Shown here piece by piece: positions 42,497 to 52,004 of a stretch of 64,000 nt of DNA. Every line of letters begins with the position of its first letter. Position 1 is the stretch's first letter. The DNA lies in contig NZ_JAFBBO010000001.1 in the NCBI RefSeq assembly GCF_016907235.1, positions 1,240,001 to 1,304,000 of the forward strand, given 5' to 3'. The DNA comes from Oerskovia jenensis. Lineage in GTDB: Bacteria > Actinomycetota > Actinomycetes > Actinomycetales > Cellulomonadaceae. Made by a program: the position numbers and the translations under genes. The notes below the pieces were generated by a model. The model made no database searches. It worked only from the letters and a program-made list of their open reading frames with translations, and was not told the DNA's origin.

Positions 42497-43138
42497 TCAG
42501 CCCAGCAGCGCCCGGCGACCCTCGACCCGCAGGCCCTCGCGCGCCGCCCGACCGACCGTCTCGACCAGCAGCGCCCGCTCCGCGACCTTGATGCGCTCGT
42601 GCAGCGCCTGCTCGTCGTCGGAGTCCTCGACGGCCACGGTCGCCTGCGCGATGATCGGCCCGGTGTCCACGCCGTTGTCGACCACGTGGACCGTGCAGCC
42701 CGTGACCTTGACGCCGTACGCGAGCGCGTCGCGGACCCCGTGCGCGCCCGGGAAGGACGGCAGCAGCGCCGGGTGCGTGTTGATCGTCCGGCCGGCGAAC
42801 CGGTCGACGAACGCCGGGCTCAGGATGCGCATGAAGCCCGCGAGGACCACCAGGTCCGGCGAGAAGACCGCCACGGCCTCCGCGACGCCGTCGTTCCACG
42901 CGTCACGGTCCGCGAAGTCACCCGGTGCGACCACGACCGACGCGACCCCCGCCTCGCGCGCCAGGTCCAGCGCACCCGCTCCCGGCTTGTCCGTCACGAC
43001 GCCCACGACCCGCGCCCCGTAGGCGGGGTCCTCGTGCGCCGCGAGCAGCGCCGCGAGGTTGCTGCCCGCCCCCGAGACCAGGACGACGACGCGCGCCGCG
43101 CTCGTCGTGTCGATGGGCTGACCGGAAGGTGTGCGCAC
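42497..43138 (-). CDS. purN: Phosphoribosylglycinamide formyltransferase
   Basis: Transfers a formyl group from 10-formyl-tetrahydrofolate to GAR, the third step of purine synthesis. The 213-residue protein has VVLVSGAGSNLAALL (phosphate loop), NTHPALLPSFPGAHGVRDAL with the catalytic Asn-His pair, and VDNGVDTGPIIAQATVAV with the catalytic Asp. GTG 43138 follows GAGGAGC; the upstream frame has no homology. Location next to perM and sucCD matches the actinobacterial arrangement. Confidence 0.95.
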   Translation of the reverse strand: MRTPSGQPIDTTSAARVVVLVSGAGSNLAALLAAHEDPAYGARVVGVVTDKPGAGALDLAREAGVASVVVAPGDFADRDAWNDGVAEAVAVFSPDLVVLAGFMRILSPAFVDRFAGRTINTHPALLPSFPGAHGVRDALAYGVKVTGCTVHVVDNGVDTGPIIAQATVAVEDSDDEQALHERIKVAERALLVETVGRAAREGLRVEGRRALLG

Positions 43139-43299
43139 GGTGCTCCTCGGAGGCGTCGGCGGTGGTGGAGAATGGGGGAGAAAAGCCAGGTACCACCCTA
43201 GTCCGCGCCGGACAGGTGCCGGTCTGCTCGCCCGCCCACCGGCGGAGGTCGCGCACCGGCCCCGGCCGCCGCCACCCGCGAAGCACCGAGGAGCTGCCC

Positions 43300-43869
43300 A
43301 TGGGCAACCCGTACGCGCCCCCACGTCCCGGCCAGAAGCCGACCGACGAGGCGCGCAAGCCCACCCCTCCCCCGGTGCAGGGGACCCCTGCTCCCCCGGT
43401 CGCCCACGCGAAGCCCGGACCGGGCGGGCCCGCCCGGCCTGGCGGCGGCCCCCCGATCCCGGGCGAACCGCCGACCCCCGTCGACCCCGACACGCTCCGC
43501 GCGACCACGCGGCAGGTGCTGCACTTCGGGCTGCTCATGCTGGTCACGCTGGTGACGAGCTCGCTCGCGTTCCCGTGGCGGGTCTCGAGCCTCTTCTTCG
43601 CGGCCGTGACCATCGTGTTCGGGGTCCGCGCGATGCGTGCGGTGTGGCGCGCCCGCCTGGGCGGAGCGCTGCTGCCCGCGGTGGCCGTCGGCCTGGGCCT
43701 GACCGCGACCATGTCGCTGTCGATGCTCGGGGGCCTCGCGATGTGGGAAGTCGAGCTCGACAACCAGCAGTGCCTCGACGGCGCCATCACGGTCGCCGCG
43801 CAGCAGGAGTGCGCGGTGCAGTACGAGCAGGCGCGCGAGCAGTGGACCAAGGACCGCCTGGGCCAGTAG
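43300..43869 (+). CDS. Hypothetical membrane protein with Pro-rich N-terminus
   Basis: A 189-residue protein of unknown function. About 65 residues rich in Pro, Gly and Ala (MGNPYAPPRPGQKPTDEARK start) precede two or three membrane segments (VLHFGLLMLVTLVTSSLAFP, SSLFFAAVTIVFGV, LLPAVAVGLGLTATMSLSML) and a short C-terminal domain with two Cys (QQCLDGAITVAAQQECAVQY) that could form a disulfide. ATG 43300 follows CGAGGAG. It diverges from purN and converges with perM. Mycobacteria also have a small membrane protein in this neighbourhood, but equivalence is not shown. Confidence 0.75.
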   Translation: MGNPYAPPRPGQKPTDEARKPTPPPVQGTPAPPVAHAKPGPGGPARPGGGPPIPGEPPTPVDPDTLRATTRQVLHFGLLMLVTLVTSSLAFPWRVSSLFFAAVTIVFGVRAMRAVWRARLGGALLPAVAVGLGLTATMSLSMLGGLAMWEVELDNQQCLDGAITVAAQQECAVQYEQAREQWTKDRLGQ

Positions 43870-43897
43870 GCCCGTGGTCCCGCCCCCGCGGCCGAGG

Positions 43898-45193
43898 TCA
43901 GTCGACGGGGGCGGCAGCGTCGTCGGGCGTGGTCTCGTCGTGACGGTGCCGCACGCGGTCGGTCACGGCGGCCTTGCCCCACACCAGGGCGAGCGCCGCC
44001 CCGACCGCGAGCTCCGCCGCGACGATGCCCCCGGCGAGCAGCGGCGGCGCACCCACCTGCGCCATCCGCCCCGGCCCGACGGCGCCACCCGCCACGAGCT
44101 GCACCGTCACCACGAGCAGCCCGGCGGTCAGGGCCAGGCCCAGCAGCGCGAGCCCCAGGTCCGCCCAGCGGGCGTCGTGCCCCCCGCAGCGGCGCCACAC
44201 GAACATCCCGGCGACGGCTCCCAGGACGACCACGAGCACCGGGGCGAACGAGGCCAGGACGGTCGTCCACTCAGGCCCGGGAAGGGCACCCAGGAGCGGG
44301 ACCGCGGGCAGCGCACCGGGCTCCGAGGCGCTCGTCGTGAAGCTGCTCCCCTCGCCCACCACGAAACCGGGTCCGGCGATCCACGAGCTCACCCAGAGCA
44401 CCAGGTTCGGGACGACCGCGAGCTGCGAGACGGCCAGGATCAGGCCCCCGAGCAGGCCCGGCGCGAGACCGACCACGATGTCCCCCGACGTCGCCCGGCC
44501 GGCGACGACCCAGGCTCCGACCACGATGCTCGACAGCCCGACGAGCAGCGCCAGGCCCAGCAGCCCGGCGCGAGCCCCGAGCCGGACGACGGGCGGGACG
44601 TAGGGATCGAGCATCGTGGTCAGCTCGCCGATCCGGGGGGCGTCGGGGCGCGAGAGGATCCCGGCGCCGAGACCGATCCCCGCGACGACCGCGCCGCCCA
44701 GCAGCGCGAACAGGACGTCCCACCCCGGGGCCGACCCCGCGAGCAGGGCGATGACGAGCGTCGCGACCGCGTACACCCCGACACCGACGACCCATGACGA
44801 CGTCGCGGTGTGCGCGGAGCGGCGGGCCGACGCGAAGCACGTGAAGGCGACCAGGAACGTCAGCCCGAGCGGCACCATCGTGATCGAGGTGCCTGCGGCC
44901 GCGAGCGGGACCCCGTGGGCGAGGAGCCAGAACCCGGCGGCGACCGACACCGACTGCCCCCAGCCCCCGGCGTCGCCCTCGCCCGGCCCAGCGGACGAGG
45001 CGAGGAACGCCGCGACCGCCGGGAGGATCACCACGGCGAGGGACAGGGCGAGCGCCTGGAGCGCGGCGACCACGCCGGAGATCCACCGCCGAGGGGCTTC
45101 GAGCGGACGCCGAGGACCGCGGGCGGGCTCCTCGACCGTGCGTGGGGCCCGTCGCCCGGCGACGGACTGGGTGGGCGTGGTCATGGTCTCCAT
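43898..45193 (-). CDS. perM: DUF6350 membrane protein, PerM-like
   Basis: Integral membrane protein of 431 residues with about eight to ten hydrophobic segments and short charged ends. In Mycobacterium tuberculosis the protein at this place (Rv0955, PerM, between sucCD and purN) is a membrane protein needed for cell division under stress and chronic infection. Gene order here (sucC-sucD-this gene-purN) and topology agree, so the PerM/DUF6350 assignment rests on both. No catalytic motif is visible. The start is ATG 45193 or ATG 45184. Confidence 0.82.
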   Translation of the reverse strand: METMTTPTQSVAGRRAPRTVEEPARGPRRPLEAPRRWISGVVAALQALALSLAVVILPAVAAFLASSAGPGEGDAGGWGQSVSVAAGFWLLAHGVPLAAAGTSITMVPLGLTFLVAFTCFASARRSAHTATSSWVVGVGVYAVATLVIALLAGSAPGWDVLFALLGGAVVAGIGLGAGILSRPDAPRIGELTTMLDPYVPPVVRLGARAGLLGLALLVGLSSIVVGAWVVAGRATSGDIVVGLAPGLLGGLILAVSQLAVVPNLVLWVSSWIAGPGFVVGEGSSFTTSASEPGALPAVPLLGALPGPEWTTVLASFAPVLVVVLGAVAGMFVWRRCGGHDARWADLGLALLGLALTAGLLVVTVQLVAGGAVGPGRMAQVGAPPLLAGGIVAAELAVGAALALVWGKAAVTDRVRHRHDETTPDDAAAPVD

Positions 45194-45307
45194 CGTCGTC
45201 GATCGATCGGCCCTGGCGGTGCAGGTCGGGCGGCGCGCCCGCGATCGGCACGCTCGGGGACCGTGCGCGACCGGGCTCCGGTACGTGACCGGGAAGAACA
45301 GGGTACG

Positions 45308-45345
45308 CCGACGGCGCCCGGCCGGAAGAGGCCGGGCGCCGTCGG
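45308..45345 (-). terminator. 16-bp perfect hairpin after sucD
   Basis: Arms 45308-45323 and 45330-45345 pair perfectly around a 6-nt loop, 44 nt after the sucD stop codon. Confidence 0.82.
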
Positions 45346-45389
45346 ACGGTGCTGAACGCGAGCTCAGCCGTGCGTGGTGCGGTGCGTGC

Positions 45390-46277
45390 TCAGGAGAGGA
45401 TCTCGCGCATGAGCGCGGCGGTCTCGGACGGCGTCTTGCCGACCTTGACGCCCGCGGCCTCGAGGGCCTCCTTCTTGGCCTGCGCGGTGCCCGACGAGCC
45501 GGACACGATGGCGCCGGCGTGGCCCATGGTCTTGCCCTCGGGAGCCGTGAAGCCCGCGACGTAGCCGACGACCGGCTTGGTCACGTGCGCCTGGATGTAC
45601 GCCGCGGCACGCTCCTCGGCGTCGCCACCGATCTCGCCGATCATGACGATCGCCTCGGTGTCGGGGTCCGCCTCGAACGCCGCGAGGGCGTCGATGTGCG
45701 TGGTGCCGATGATCGGGTCGCCGCCGATGCCGATCGCGGTCGAGAAGCCGAAGTCACGCAGCTCGTACATCATCTGGTAGGTCAGCGTGCCGGACTTCGA
45801 GACGAGCCCGATCTTGCCGGGGCCCGTGATGTCGGCCGGGATGATCCCGACGTTCGACTTCCCGGGGCTGATGATGCCCGGGCAGTTGGGGCCGATGAGG
45901 CGGACGCCCTTGGCCTCGGCCAGGGTGAAGAACTCCGCGGAGTCCGCGACCGGGACGCCCTCGGTGATGATGACGGTCAGCGGCATGCCGGCCTCGATGG
46001 ACTCGACGACCGCGGACTTCGTGAACGCCGGGGGCACGAAGATCACGGAGACGTCGGCGCCCGTGGCGGCGATGGCCTCGGCGACGGACCCGAAGACGGG
46101 GACGTCAACCGTTCCGTCGCCCTTCGGGAAGGCGACCGAGGTGCCGGCCTTGCGCGGGTTCACGCCGCCCACGATGTTGGTGCCGGAGGCCAGCATGCGC
46201 GTCGTGTGCTTCTGGCCCTCCGAACCCGTCATGCCCTGGACGATGACCTTGGAGTCCTCGTTGATGAAGATTGCCAT
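45390..46277 (-). CDS. sucD: Succinyl-CoA synthetase alpha subunit
   Basis: The alpha subunit of the TCA enzyme that converts succinyl-CoA, ADP or GDP and phosphate to succinate, CoA and NTP. The 295-residue protein has an N-terminal CoA-binding Rossmann domain ([22 protein letters not shown]) and the phosphorylated active-site His in [19 protein letters not shown]. It is 30 nt downstream of sucC in the same operon. Confidence 0.97.
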   Translation of the reverse strand: MAIFINEDSKVIVQGMTGSEGQKHTTRMLASGTNIVGGVNPRKAGTSVAFPKGDGTVDVPVFGSVAEAIAATGADVSVIFVPPAFTKSAVVESIEAGMPLTVIITEGVPVADSAEFFTLAEAKGVRLIGPNCPGIISPGKSNVGIIPADITGPGKIGLVSKSGTLTYQMMYELRDFGFSTAIGIGGDPIIGTTHIDALAAFEADPDTEAIVMIGEIGGDAEERAAAYIQAHVTKPVVGYVAGFTAPEGKTMGHAGAIVSGSSGTAQAKKEALEAAGVKVGKTPSETAALMREILS

Positions 46278-46307
46278 GTCTGTCTGTTTTCTCTCTCGGG
46301 TCTCGGG

Positions 46308-47480
46308 TCAGGAAGCGGCGTTGGCCAGCTCGGCAGCCTTGCTGGCGCCGCCGTCCATCGTCTCGGCCAGGGTGACGAGCGGGTGGTTCGCCTGGGCGAG
46401 GATCGCGCGCCCCTCCACGACGTTGTTGCCGTCGAGGCGGACGACGAGCGGCTTGTTCGCCTCGTCGCCGAGGATCGCGAGCGCCTGGACGATGCCGTTG
46501 GCGACCTCGTCGCACGCCGTGATGCCGCCGAAGACGTTCACGAACACGCTCTTGACCTGCTCGTCGTTGAGGATGACGTCCAGGCCCGCGGCCATGACGG
46601 CTGCGGACGCGCCGCCGCCGATGTCGAGGAAGTTGGCGGGCTTGACTCCGCCGTGCTGCTCACCCGCGTAGGCGACGACATCGAGCGTGCTCATGACGAG
46701 GCCCGCGCCGTTGCCGATGATGCCGACCTGGCCGTCGAGCTTGACGTAGTTGAGGTCGTTCTCCTTGGCCTTGGCCTCGAGGGGGTCGGCCGCGTCCTTG
46801 TCCTCGAGCTCGGCGTGGTCCGCGTGGCGGAAGCCGGCGTTCTCGTCGAGGGTCACCTTGCCGTCGAGCGCGACGATCGAGCCGTCCTCGGTGCGGACCA
46901 GGGGGTTGACCTCGACCAGGGTCGCGTCCTCCTCCTTGTAGACGGTCCACAGCTTCTGGATGACGTCGGCGACCTGCGCCTTGATGTCGTCGGCGAACCC
47001 GGCGGCGGCGACGATCTCGTCCGCCTTGGCCTGGTCGATGCCGACGGTCGGGTCCACGGCGACCTTGGCGAGGGCCTCGGGGCGCTCGACCGCGAGGACC
47101 TCGATCTCCATGCCACCCTCGACGCTCGCCATGGCGAGGTACGAGCGGTTGGCCCGGTCGAGGAGCACCGAGAAGTAGAACTCCTCGGCGATCTTCGCGC
47201 CGGCCGCGATCATGACGCGGTGGACCGTGTGGCCCTTGATGTCCATGCCGAGGATCTCCGACGCCTTCTCGGCGGTCTCCTCGGGCGAGTGGGCGAGCTT
47301 GACGCCGCCCGCCTTGCCACGTCCTCCGGTCTTGACCTGGGCCTTGACGACCACGGTCCCGCCACCGAGCTTCTCAGCGCCCTCGCGAGCCTCTTCGGGG
47401 GTCGTGGCGACCACGCCGCCCAGCACGGGCACGCCGTGCTTCTCGAAGATGTCGCGCGCCTGGTATTCGAACAGGTCCAC
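46308..47480 (-). CDS. sucC: Succinyl-CoA synthetase beta subunit
   Basis: Nucleotide-binding subunit of succinyl-CoA synthetase, 390 residues, normal for the family. It begins [20 protein letters not shown] at GTG 47480, 9 nt after GGAAGGA; an upstream ATG (47624) would add 48 non-homologous residues. The ATP-grasp domain ([19 protein letters not shown]) and the C-terminal ligase domain ([37 protein letters not shown]) are intact. A palindrome at the predicted transcription start is shared with icd. Confidence 0.97.
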   Translation of the reverse strand: MDLFEYQARDIFEKHGVPVLGGVVATTPEEAREGAEKLGGGTVVVKAQVKTGGRGKAGGVKLAHSPEETAEKASEILGMDIKGHTVHRVMIAAGAKIAEEFYFSVLLDRANRSYLAMASVEGGMEIEVLAVERPEALAKVAVDPTVGIDQAKADEIVAAAGFADDIKAQVADVIQKLWTVYKEEDATLVEVNPLVRTEDGSIVALDGKVTLDENAGFRHADHAELEDKDAADPLEAKAKENDLNYVKLDGQVGIIGNGAGLVMSTLDVVAYAGEQHGGVKPANFLDIGGGASAAVMAAGLDVILNDEQVKSVFVNVFGGITACDEVANGIVQALAILGDEANKPLVVRLDGNNVVEGRAILAQANHPLVTLAETMDGGASKAAELANAAS

Positions 47481-47520
47481 CCTGTGTCGTCCTTCCATCT
47501 GACTGCCTGACCGGCTTACC

Positions 47521-47555
47521 GATGTCTCGACATCGAGACATCCCGTCACAGGGTA
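47521..47555 (-). promoter_or_regulatory. sucC promoter with GATGTCTCGA/TCGAGACATC palindrome
   Basis: 47521-47530 and 47533-47542 are perfect 10-bp inverted arms around CA. The -10 box TACCCT (47550-47555, minus strand) puts the transcription start at the edge of the palindrome, about 60 bp before sucC. The core TCTCGACATCGAGA (47525-47538) matches the icd site at 13 of 14 bases. Confidence 0.65.
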
Positions 47556-47812
47556 GCCCGGCAGCACGCCGGGACCTACCCGGAGCGGCCCGTCGCCCCG
47601 GCCCGGCGCTGTCTCGTTGGCCACACCCCGGGGGCGGACGGGGGGCGGACGGCACCCGTCGGGGTGCGCCGGGTGGGCGGGTGGGCTCCGCCGGGATCGG
47701 GGCCCTGACCTGCCCGACGACGCCGCTCACCCCGGGCGGGCGCGTGGCCCCGGGGACGGGCTCGGCAGGTCGTCGAGCACGCCCGCGCACGCCGTCGGGG
47801 CTCCCGTGCCGA

Positions 47813-47829
47813 TCACCCGGCGCGGGTGA
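47813..47829 (-). terminator. Short hairpin after pcrA
   Basis: TCACCCG and CGGGTGA (7 bp) flank a 3-nt loop, 35 nt after the pcrA stop codon. Confidence 0.45.
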
Positions 47830-47864
47830 GCCGACGACCTGACGCGCGGGCCGCCGTCCGGCCT

Positions 47865-50522
47865 CTAGAGCTTGGTGACGGGCGAGAAGCGCAGCAGGAG
47901 GCGCTTGGTGCCGTCGGCCCCGAAGTCGATCTTGGCGACCGCGTTCGTGCCCGCGCCCTCGACCGCGACGACCGTGCCGAGCCCGTAGGCGTCGTGCGTG
48001 ACCTTGTCGCCGATCGCGAGCGAGGGGATGTCCCCCTCCTTGCGCGGGGTCGCCGAGCCGAACTTGGGCCCGTCCGGGTTGGGCGTGACCGAGCGCGTGC
48101 GGACCTGGCCGTTGCGCGAGCCACCCGAGCCGTACCCGCCCGCACCCGAGCCCGACCCGCCCCGCGAGCCGCCCGACGACGAGCCCCACCCGCCCGTGTA
48201 GCCGCCCGGACCGCGCAGGGTCGCCATGGACGACTCCTTGCGACGCCAGTCCCACAGGTCCTCGGGGATCTCGTCGAGGAACCGGCTGGGCGGGAACTCG
48301 TTGGCCATGCCCCACGCCGAGCGCACCGCGGAGCGCGAGATGTAGAGCCGCTCCCGGGCGCGCGTGATGCCCACGTAGGCGAGGCGTCGCTCCTCGGCGA
48401 GCTCGCTCTCGTCGTGCAGCGAGCGCATGTGCGGGAACGTGCCGTCCTCCATGCCGCTGAGGAACACCACGGGGAACTCGAGACCCTTGGCCGTGTGCAG
48501 CGTCATGAGCGTCACGACGCCGGGGTCGACCACGGGCTTGCCCTCGTGCCCCTCGTCGTCGCTCGACGGGATCTGGTCCGAGTCCGCGACGAGCGAGACC
48601 CGCTCCAGGAAGTCCGTGAGGGTCCCCTCGGGCTCGAGCTCGGTGAACTCGCTCGCCACCGCGTGCAGCTCGGCGAGGTTCTCGACGCGCGAACCGTCCT
48701 GCGGGTCGTCGCTGCCCCGCAGCTCGGCGAGGTAGCCCGAGCGGTCGAGGACGGCGCCCAGGATCTCCGCGGGCGTCGCCCCCGTCGCGTACAGATCGAG
48801 GAGCCCGTGGAACAGCTCGCGGAACGAGCGCAGCGGGTTCAGTGTCCGGGTCGTCATGCCCGGGATCTCCTCGGCGCGGTCGAGGGATGCGGCGAACGAG
48901 ATGCGCTCGCGCTCGGCGAACGCCGCGACGAGGGCCTCGGCGCGGTCGCCGAGCCCACGCTTGGGCACGTTGAGGATGCGGCGCAGGTTCACGTCGTCGT
49001 CCGGGTTCGCGACGGCGCGCAGGTAGGCGATCGCGTCCTTGATCTCACGACGCTCGTAGAAGCGCGTGCCACCGACGACCTTGTACGGCAGGCCGACGCG
49101 GATCAGCACCTCCTCGAGCGCGCGGGACTGGGCGTTGGTCCGGTAGAAGATCGCGACGTCGCCCGGGCGCACGCCGTCCGAGTCCCCGAGGCGGTCGATC
49201 TCCTCGGCGATGAAGCGCGCCTCCTCGTGCTCGTTGTCCGCGACGTAGCCGATGATCTTGACGCCCGCGCCCGCGTCCGTCCACAGGCGCTTGGGCTTGC
49301 GGTCGATGTTGCGCGAGATCACGGCGTTCGCGGCCGAGAGGATGTTCTGCGTCGAGCGGTAGTTCTGCTCGAGCAGGATGGTCCGGGCGTTCGGGTAGTC
49401 GGCCTCGAACTCGAGGATGTTGCGGATCGTCGCACCACGGAACGCGTAGATCGACTGGTCGGCGTCGCCCACCACGGTCAGCTCCCCGGGCGGGACGACA
49501 CCCGGCGCCCACGTGCCGTCCTCGTTCTCCGCCGCCGGGGACTCCGCACCCGCGAGCTCGCGGACCAGGACGTACTGCGCGTGGTTGGTGTCCTGGTACT
49601 CGTCGACCAGGACGTGCCGGAACCGGCGGCGGTAGTGCTCGGCCACGGCCGGGAAGGCCTGGAGGAGGTTGACCGTGGTCATGATGATGTCGTCGAAGTC
49701 GAGCGCGTGAGCCTGCGCGAGGCGGGCCTGGTAGCGCGTGTAGACGTCCGAGAGGACCTGGTCGAACGCGTTGGCCGGACCCCCGGCACCTTGTGCGCCG
49801 TCCGCAGCGGACGCACCGCTCTCCCGTGCGTAGCGCTCGGGGTCGATCAGCTCGTTCTTGAGGTCCGAGATCTTGTTCGACAGCGTCCGCGCCGGGTACT
49901 TCTTCACGTCCAGGTTGAGCTCGCGGCTCACGAGCGTGATGAGCCGCTGCGAGTCGGCCGCGTCGTAGATCGAGAAGCTCGACTTGAGACCGAGAGCCGC
50001 GGCCTCCTTGCGCAGGATCCGCACGCACGCCGAGTGGAACGTCGAGACCCACATGTACCGGGCCGCGGGGCCGATGAGCGACTCGACGCGCTCACGCATC
50101 TCGGCGGCGGCCTTGTTGGTGAAGGTGATCGCGAGGATCTCGCCCGGCCGCGCCCGGCCCGTCGCGAGCAGGTACGCGATGCGGTGCGTCAGGACCCGGG
50201 TCTTGCCCGAACCCGCACCCGCCACGATGAGCAGCGGGCTGCCCGCGTGCACCACGGCCTCACGTTGCTGCGGGTTCATCCCGTCGAGCAGCGCGTCCGG
50301 GTCGATGTGCGAGAACCCACCCGCGCGGTGGCCGTCCTCGTCGTGCCCGTCCGACCCGGCAGGCTGGGACGAGCCGGGACCGCGGCGCGCCGGCGCGCGG
50401 CCGGAACCTCCGCCGTCGGGCGCCTCGTCCCACCGCGGCGCGGTGGTCGGCAGGCGCGACGAGTCCCCGAGGGACGCGAGGTCGAATCCGGGCAGCGGCA
50501 GGTTCTCGAAGAGCGATGTCAT
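47865..50522 (-). CDS. pcrA: ATP-dependent DNA helicase PcrA/UvrD1
   Basis: Superfamily 1A 3'-5' DNA helicase of 885 residues used in excision repair and in clearing replication forks. After an acidic N-terminal tail (about 75 residues) come motif I VAGAGSGKTRVL, motif Ia ITFTNKAA, motif II DEYQDT, motif III GDADQSIYAFRGA, motif IV EQNYRST, motif V TLHTAKGLEFPVVF and motif VI YVGITRARERLY. A Gly/Ser-rich linker (about 775-810) leads to the C-terminal Tudor-like domain (IGDKVTHDAYGLGTVVAVEG) that binds RNA polymerase in this family. Mycobacterial uvrD1 is likewise close to sucCD. GGGAGG lies 3 nt before ATG 50522. Confidence 0.96.
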   Translation of the reverse strand: MTSLFENLPLPGFDLASLGDSSRLPTTAPRWDEAPDGGGSGRAPARRGPGSSQPAGSDGHDEDGHRAGGFSHIDPDALLDGMNPQQREAVVHAGSPLLIVAGAGSGKTRVLTHRIAYLLATGRARPGEILAITFTNKAAAEMRERVESLIGPAARYMWVSTFHSACVRILRKEAAALGLKSSFSIYDAADSQRLITLVSRELNLDVKKYPARTLSNKISDLKNELIDPERYARESGASAADGAQGAGGPANAFDQVLSDVYTRYQARLAQAHALDFDDIIMTTVNLLQAFPAVAEHYRRRFRHVLVDEYQDTNHAQYVLVRELAGAESPAAENEDGTWAPGVVPPGELTVVGDADQSIYAFRGATIRNILEFEADYPNARTILLEQNYRSTQNILSAANAVISRNIDRKPKRLWTDAGAGVKIIGYVADNEHEEARFIAEEIDRLGDSDGVRPGDVAIFYRTNAQSRALEEVLIRVGLPYKVVGGTRFYERREIKDAIAYLRAVANPDDDVNLRRILNVPKRGLGDRAEALVAAFAERERISFAASLDRAEEIPGMTTRTLNPLRSFRELFHGLLDLYATGATPAEILGAVLDRSGYLAELRGSDDPQDGSRVENLAELHAVASEFTELEPEGTLTDFLERVSLVADSDQIPSSDDEGHEGKPVVDPGVVTLMTLHTAKGLEFPVVFLSGMEDGTFPHMRSLHDESELAEERRLAYVGITRARERLYISRSAVRSAWGMANEFPPSRFLDEIPEDLWDWRRKESSMATLRGPGGYTGGWGSSSGGSRGGSGSGAGGYGSGGSRNGQVRTRSVTPNPDGPKFGSATPRKEGDIPSLAIGDKVTHDAYGLGTVVAVEGAGTNAVAKIDFGADGTKRLLLRFSPVTKL

Positions 50523-50744
50523 AGCCCTCCCAGCCTAGGCGTGCGCACCGACACTCCCCGCATCCACTGCCCGCATCGACACTCGTCCCACGAGCGCACG
50601 GGGCGCGCGGGACCTCCGGGACCCTCGGGACCTCGGGGCTCCCGGGGACCACCGGACACGGGCTCGACCGATGACTTCGCTCCCCCGCCGCGGTCCTCCC
50701 CACGACGCCCTCCGTCGAGGGCGCCCCGCTGCGAAGGAGGAATC

Positions 50745-51128
50745 ATGGCGACGACACACTTCACGGGCCTGCACACGGTCGCGGTCCCGGTGCGCGACCA
50801 GGACGCCGCCCTGGCGTTCTACCGCGACACCCTGGGCTTCGAGGTCCGCATGGACGGCGACCTCCAGGAGGGATTCCGCTGGATCGAGGTCGCCCCGCCC
50901 GGTGCGACGGTCTCGGTCGCGCTCGTCCAGGAAGGGCAGGGGCAGGAGGCCGGGGCCGACACGGGCATCCGCCTCGCGACCTCCGACGCGGCCGCCGACC
51001 ACGCGACCCTCGGCGACCGGGGGGTGCGCGTCGAGGAGCTGCTGCGCTGGGACGGCGTCCCGCCCATGTTCTCGATGCGCGACCTCGACGGCAACGTGCT
51101 CTACGTGACGGAGATCTCGGTGGGCTGA
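50745..51128 (+). CDS. VOC-family (glyoxalase/bleomycin-resistance) protein
   Basis: A 127-residue single-module metal-binding-fold protein. LHTVAVPVRDQDAALAFYRDTLGFEVRMDG is the typical first half, and PPMFSMRDLDGNVLYVTE the second with the DLDGN metal-ligand region. ATG 50745 follows AAGGAGG by 4 nt. The actual reaction cannot be told: possible roles are glyoxalase-like chemistry, dioxygenase or antibiotic binding. Confidence 0.87.
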   Translation: MATTHFTGLHTVAVPVRDQDAALAFYRDTLGFEVRMDGDLQEGFRWIEVAPPGATVSVALVQEGQGQEAGADTGIRLATSDAAADHATLGDRGVRVEELLRWDGVPPMFSMRDLDGNVLYVTEISVG

Positions 51129-51130
51129 AC

Positions 51131-51201
51131 CCGTCCGGGCGGCCCGGGTGCTGCCGGCGCCGCCGAGCACGGGGTTGCGGTCGTTCCGCGGGCCCGGACG
51201 G
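51131..51201 (+). terminator. Inverted repeat after the VOC gene
   Basis: CCGTCCGGGC (51131-51140) and GCCCGGACGG (51192-51201) pair perfectly around a 51-nt loop that holds a weaker inner hairpin; the element starts 3 nt after the stop codon. Confidence 0.45.
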
Positions 51202-51277
51202 CCGCCATCCCGTTCTCGGCACCCGGCCACCCGGCGACCACGATCAGAACTCCCGGACGATCTCGCCCGGCGGCGGA

Positions 51278-51283
51278 TAGTGT
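51278..51283 (+). promoter_or_regulatory. -10 box of a leaderless GNAT transcript
   Basis: TAGTGT lies 7 nt before GTG 51291; the GGAGG in between is only 1 nt from the GTG, too close to act as a ribosome-binding site. Confidence 0.5.
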
Positions 51284-51290
51284 CGGAGGC

Positions 51291-51893
51291 GTGAACGCCT
51301 TTGCCGACCCCGTGACCCTGACCGGCCGCCTCGTGCGCCTCGTCCCGCTGCAGCCGGACCACCACGACGCGCTCGTCGAGGCCGTGCGCGACGGCGAGCT
51401 GTGGAACGCCTGGTACACCTCGGTGCCCGCCCCCGAAGAGATGGCGCAGTACATCCGGGACAAGATCGCGGCCCGCGAGGCCGGGACCGCCAACCCGTGG
51501 GTCGTGATCCGCAACGCCGACGACCAGGTCGTCGGCATCACGACGTTCCTCGCGATCGACCCGCTCAACCGTCACGTCGAGATCGGCTTCACCTGGACCC
51601 GGGTCAGTGCCCAGGGAACGGGTGTGAACCCTGCCGCGAAGCTGCTGCTGCTCACGCACGCGTTCGACGACCTCGACGCGATCGCGGTCGAGTTCCGCAC
51701 GCACTTCCACAACCGGCAGTCCCGCGCGGCGATCGAGGGCCTGGGCGCCAAGCTCGACGGGGTGCTGCGCAGCCAGAAGATCGGGTACGACGGCACGCTG
51801 CGCGACACGGTCGTCTACTCGATCACGGCCGCCGAGTGGCCGACCGTGCGCGTCGGCCTGGAGCACCGCCTGCGGTCACGGATCGAGGGCTGA
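51291..51893 (+). CDS. GNAT-family acetyltransferase, RimJ/RimL-like
   Basis: A 200-residue acetyltransferase of the Acetyltransf_3 group that modifies protein N-termini or small amines. LTGRLVRLVPLQPDHHDALVEAV is the typical start, RHVEIGFTWTRVSAQGTGVNPAAKLLLL the acetyl-CoA-binding motif A (with a diverged Q/RxxGxG), and AVEFRTHFHNRQSRAAIEGLGAKLDG the RimJ-like helix containing the N-x-x-S-R element. The start is GTG 51291, apparently leaderless. Confidence 0.87.
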   Translation: MNAFADPVTLTGRLVRLVPLQPDHHDALVEAVRDGELWNAWYTSVPAPEEMAQYIRDKIAAREAGTANPWVVIRNADDQVVGITTFLAIDPLNRHVEIGFTWTRVSAQGTGVNPAAKLLLLTHAFDDLDAIAVEFRTHFHNRQSRAAIEGLGAKLDGVLRSQKIGYDGTLRDTVVYSITAAEWPTVRVGLEHRLRSRIEG

Positions 51894-51911
51894 CAGCCCC
51901 CGATCGGTCTC

Positions 51912-51970
51912 GTCGAGAACGGACTTGAGGCCGTTCCGGCGCGCAGAACGACCTCAGCCCCGTTCTCGAC
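51912..51970. terminator. Imperfect hairpin between convergent GNAT and DUF456 genes
   Basis: Arms starting at 51912 and ending at 51970 match at about 21 of 26 positions around a 7-nt loop; outer ends are GTCGAGAACGG and CCGTTCTCGAC. Confidence 0.65.
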
Positions 51971-52004
51971 ACCGGCCACCGGGGCGGGGGCGGGGCGGGG
52001 TGGG

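Larger units (their letters stand above)
47481..47864. other. Intergenic region between sucC and pcrA
   Basis: This 384-bp stretch has no gene. It carries the sucC promoter and palindrome (47521-47555), short GGGGGCGGAC direct repeats near 47637, and a 7-bp hairpin at 47813-47829 that may terminate pcrA. Confidence 0.5.

Noticed and set aside
47826-51128. A single 1,100-codon plus-strand frame crossing pcrA and the VOC gene
   Set aside because: Only the last 127 codons (from ATG 50745 with AAGGAGG) make a real protein; the rest is antisense to pcrA.
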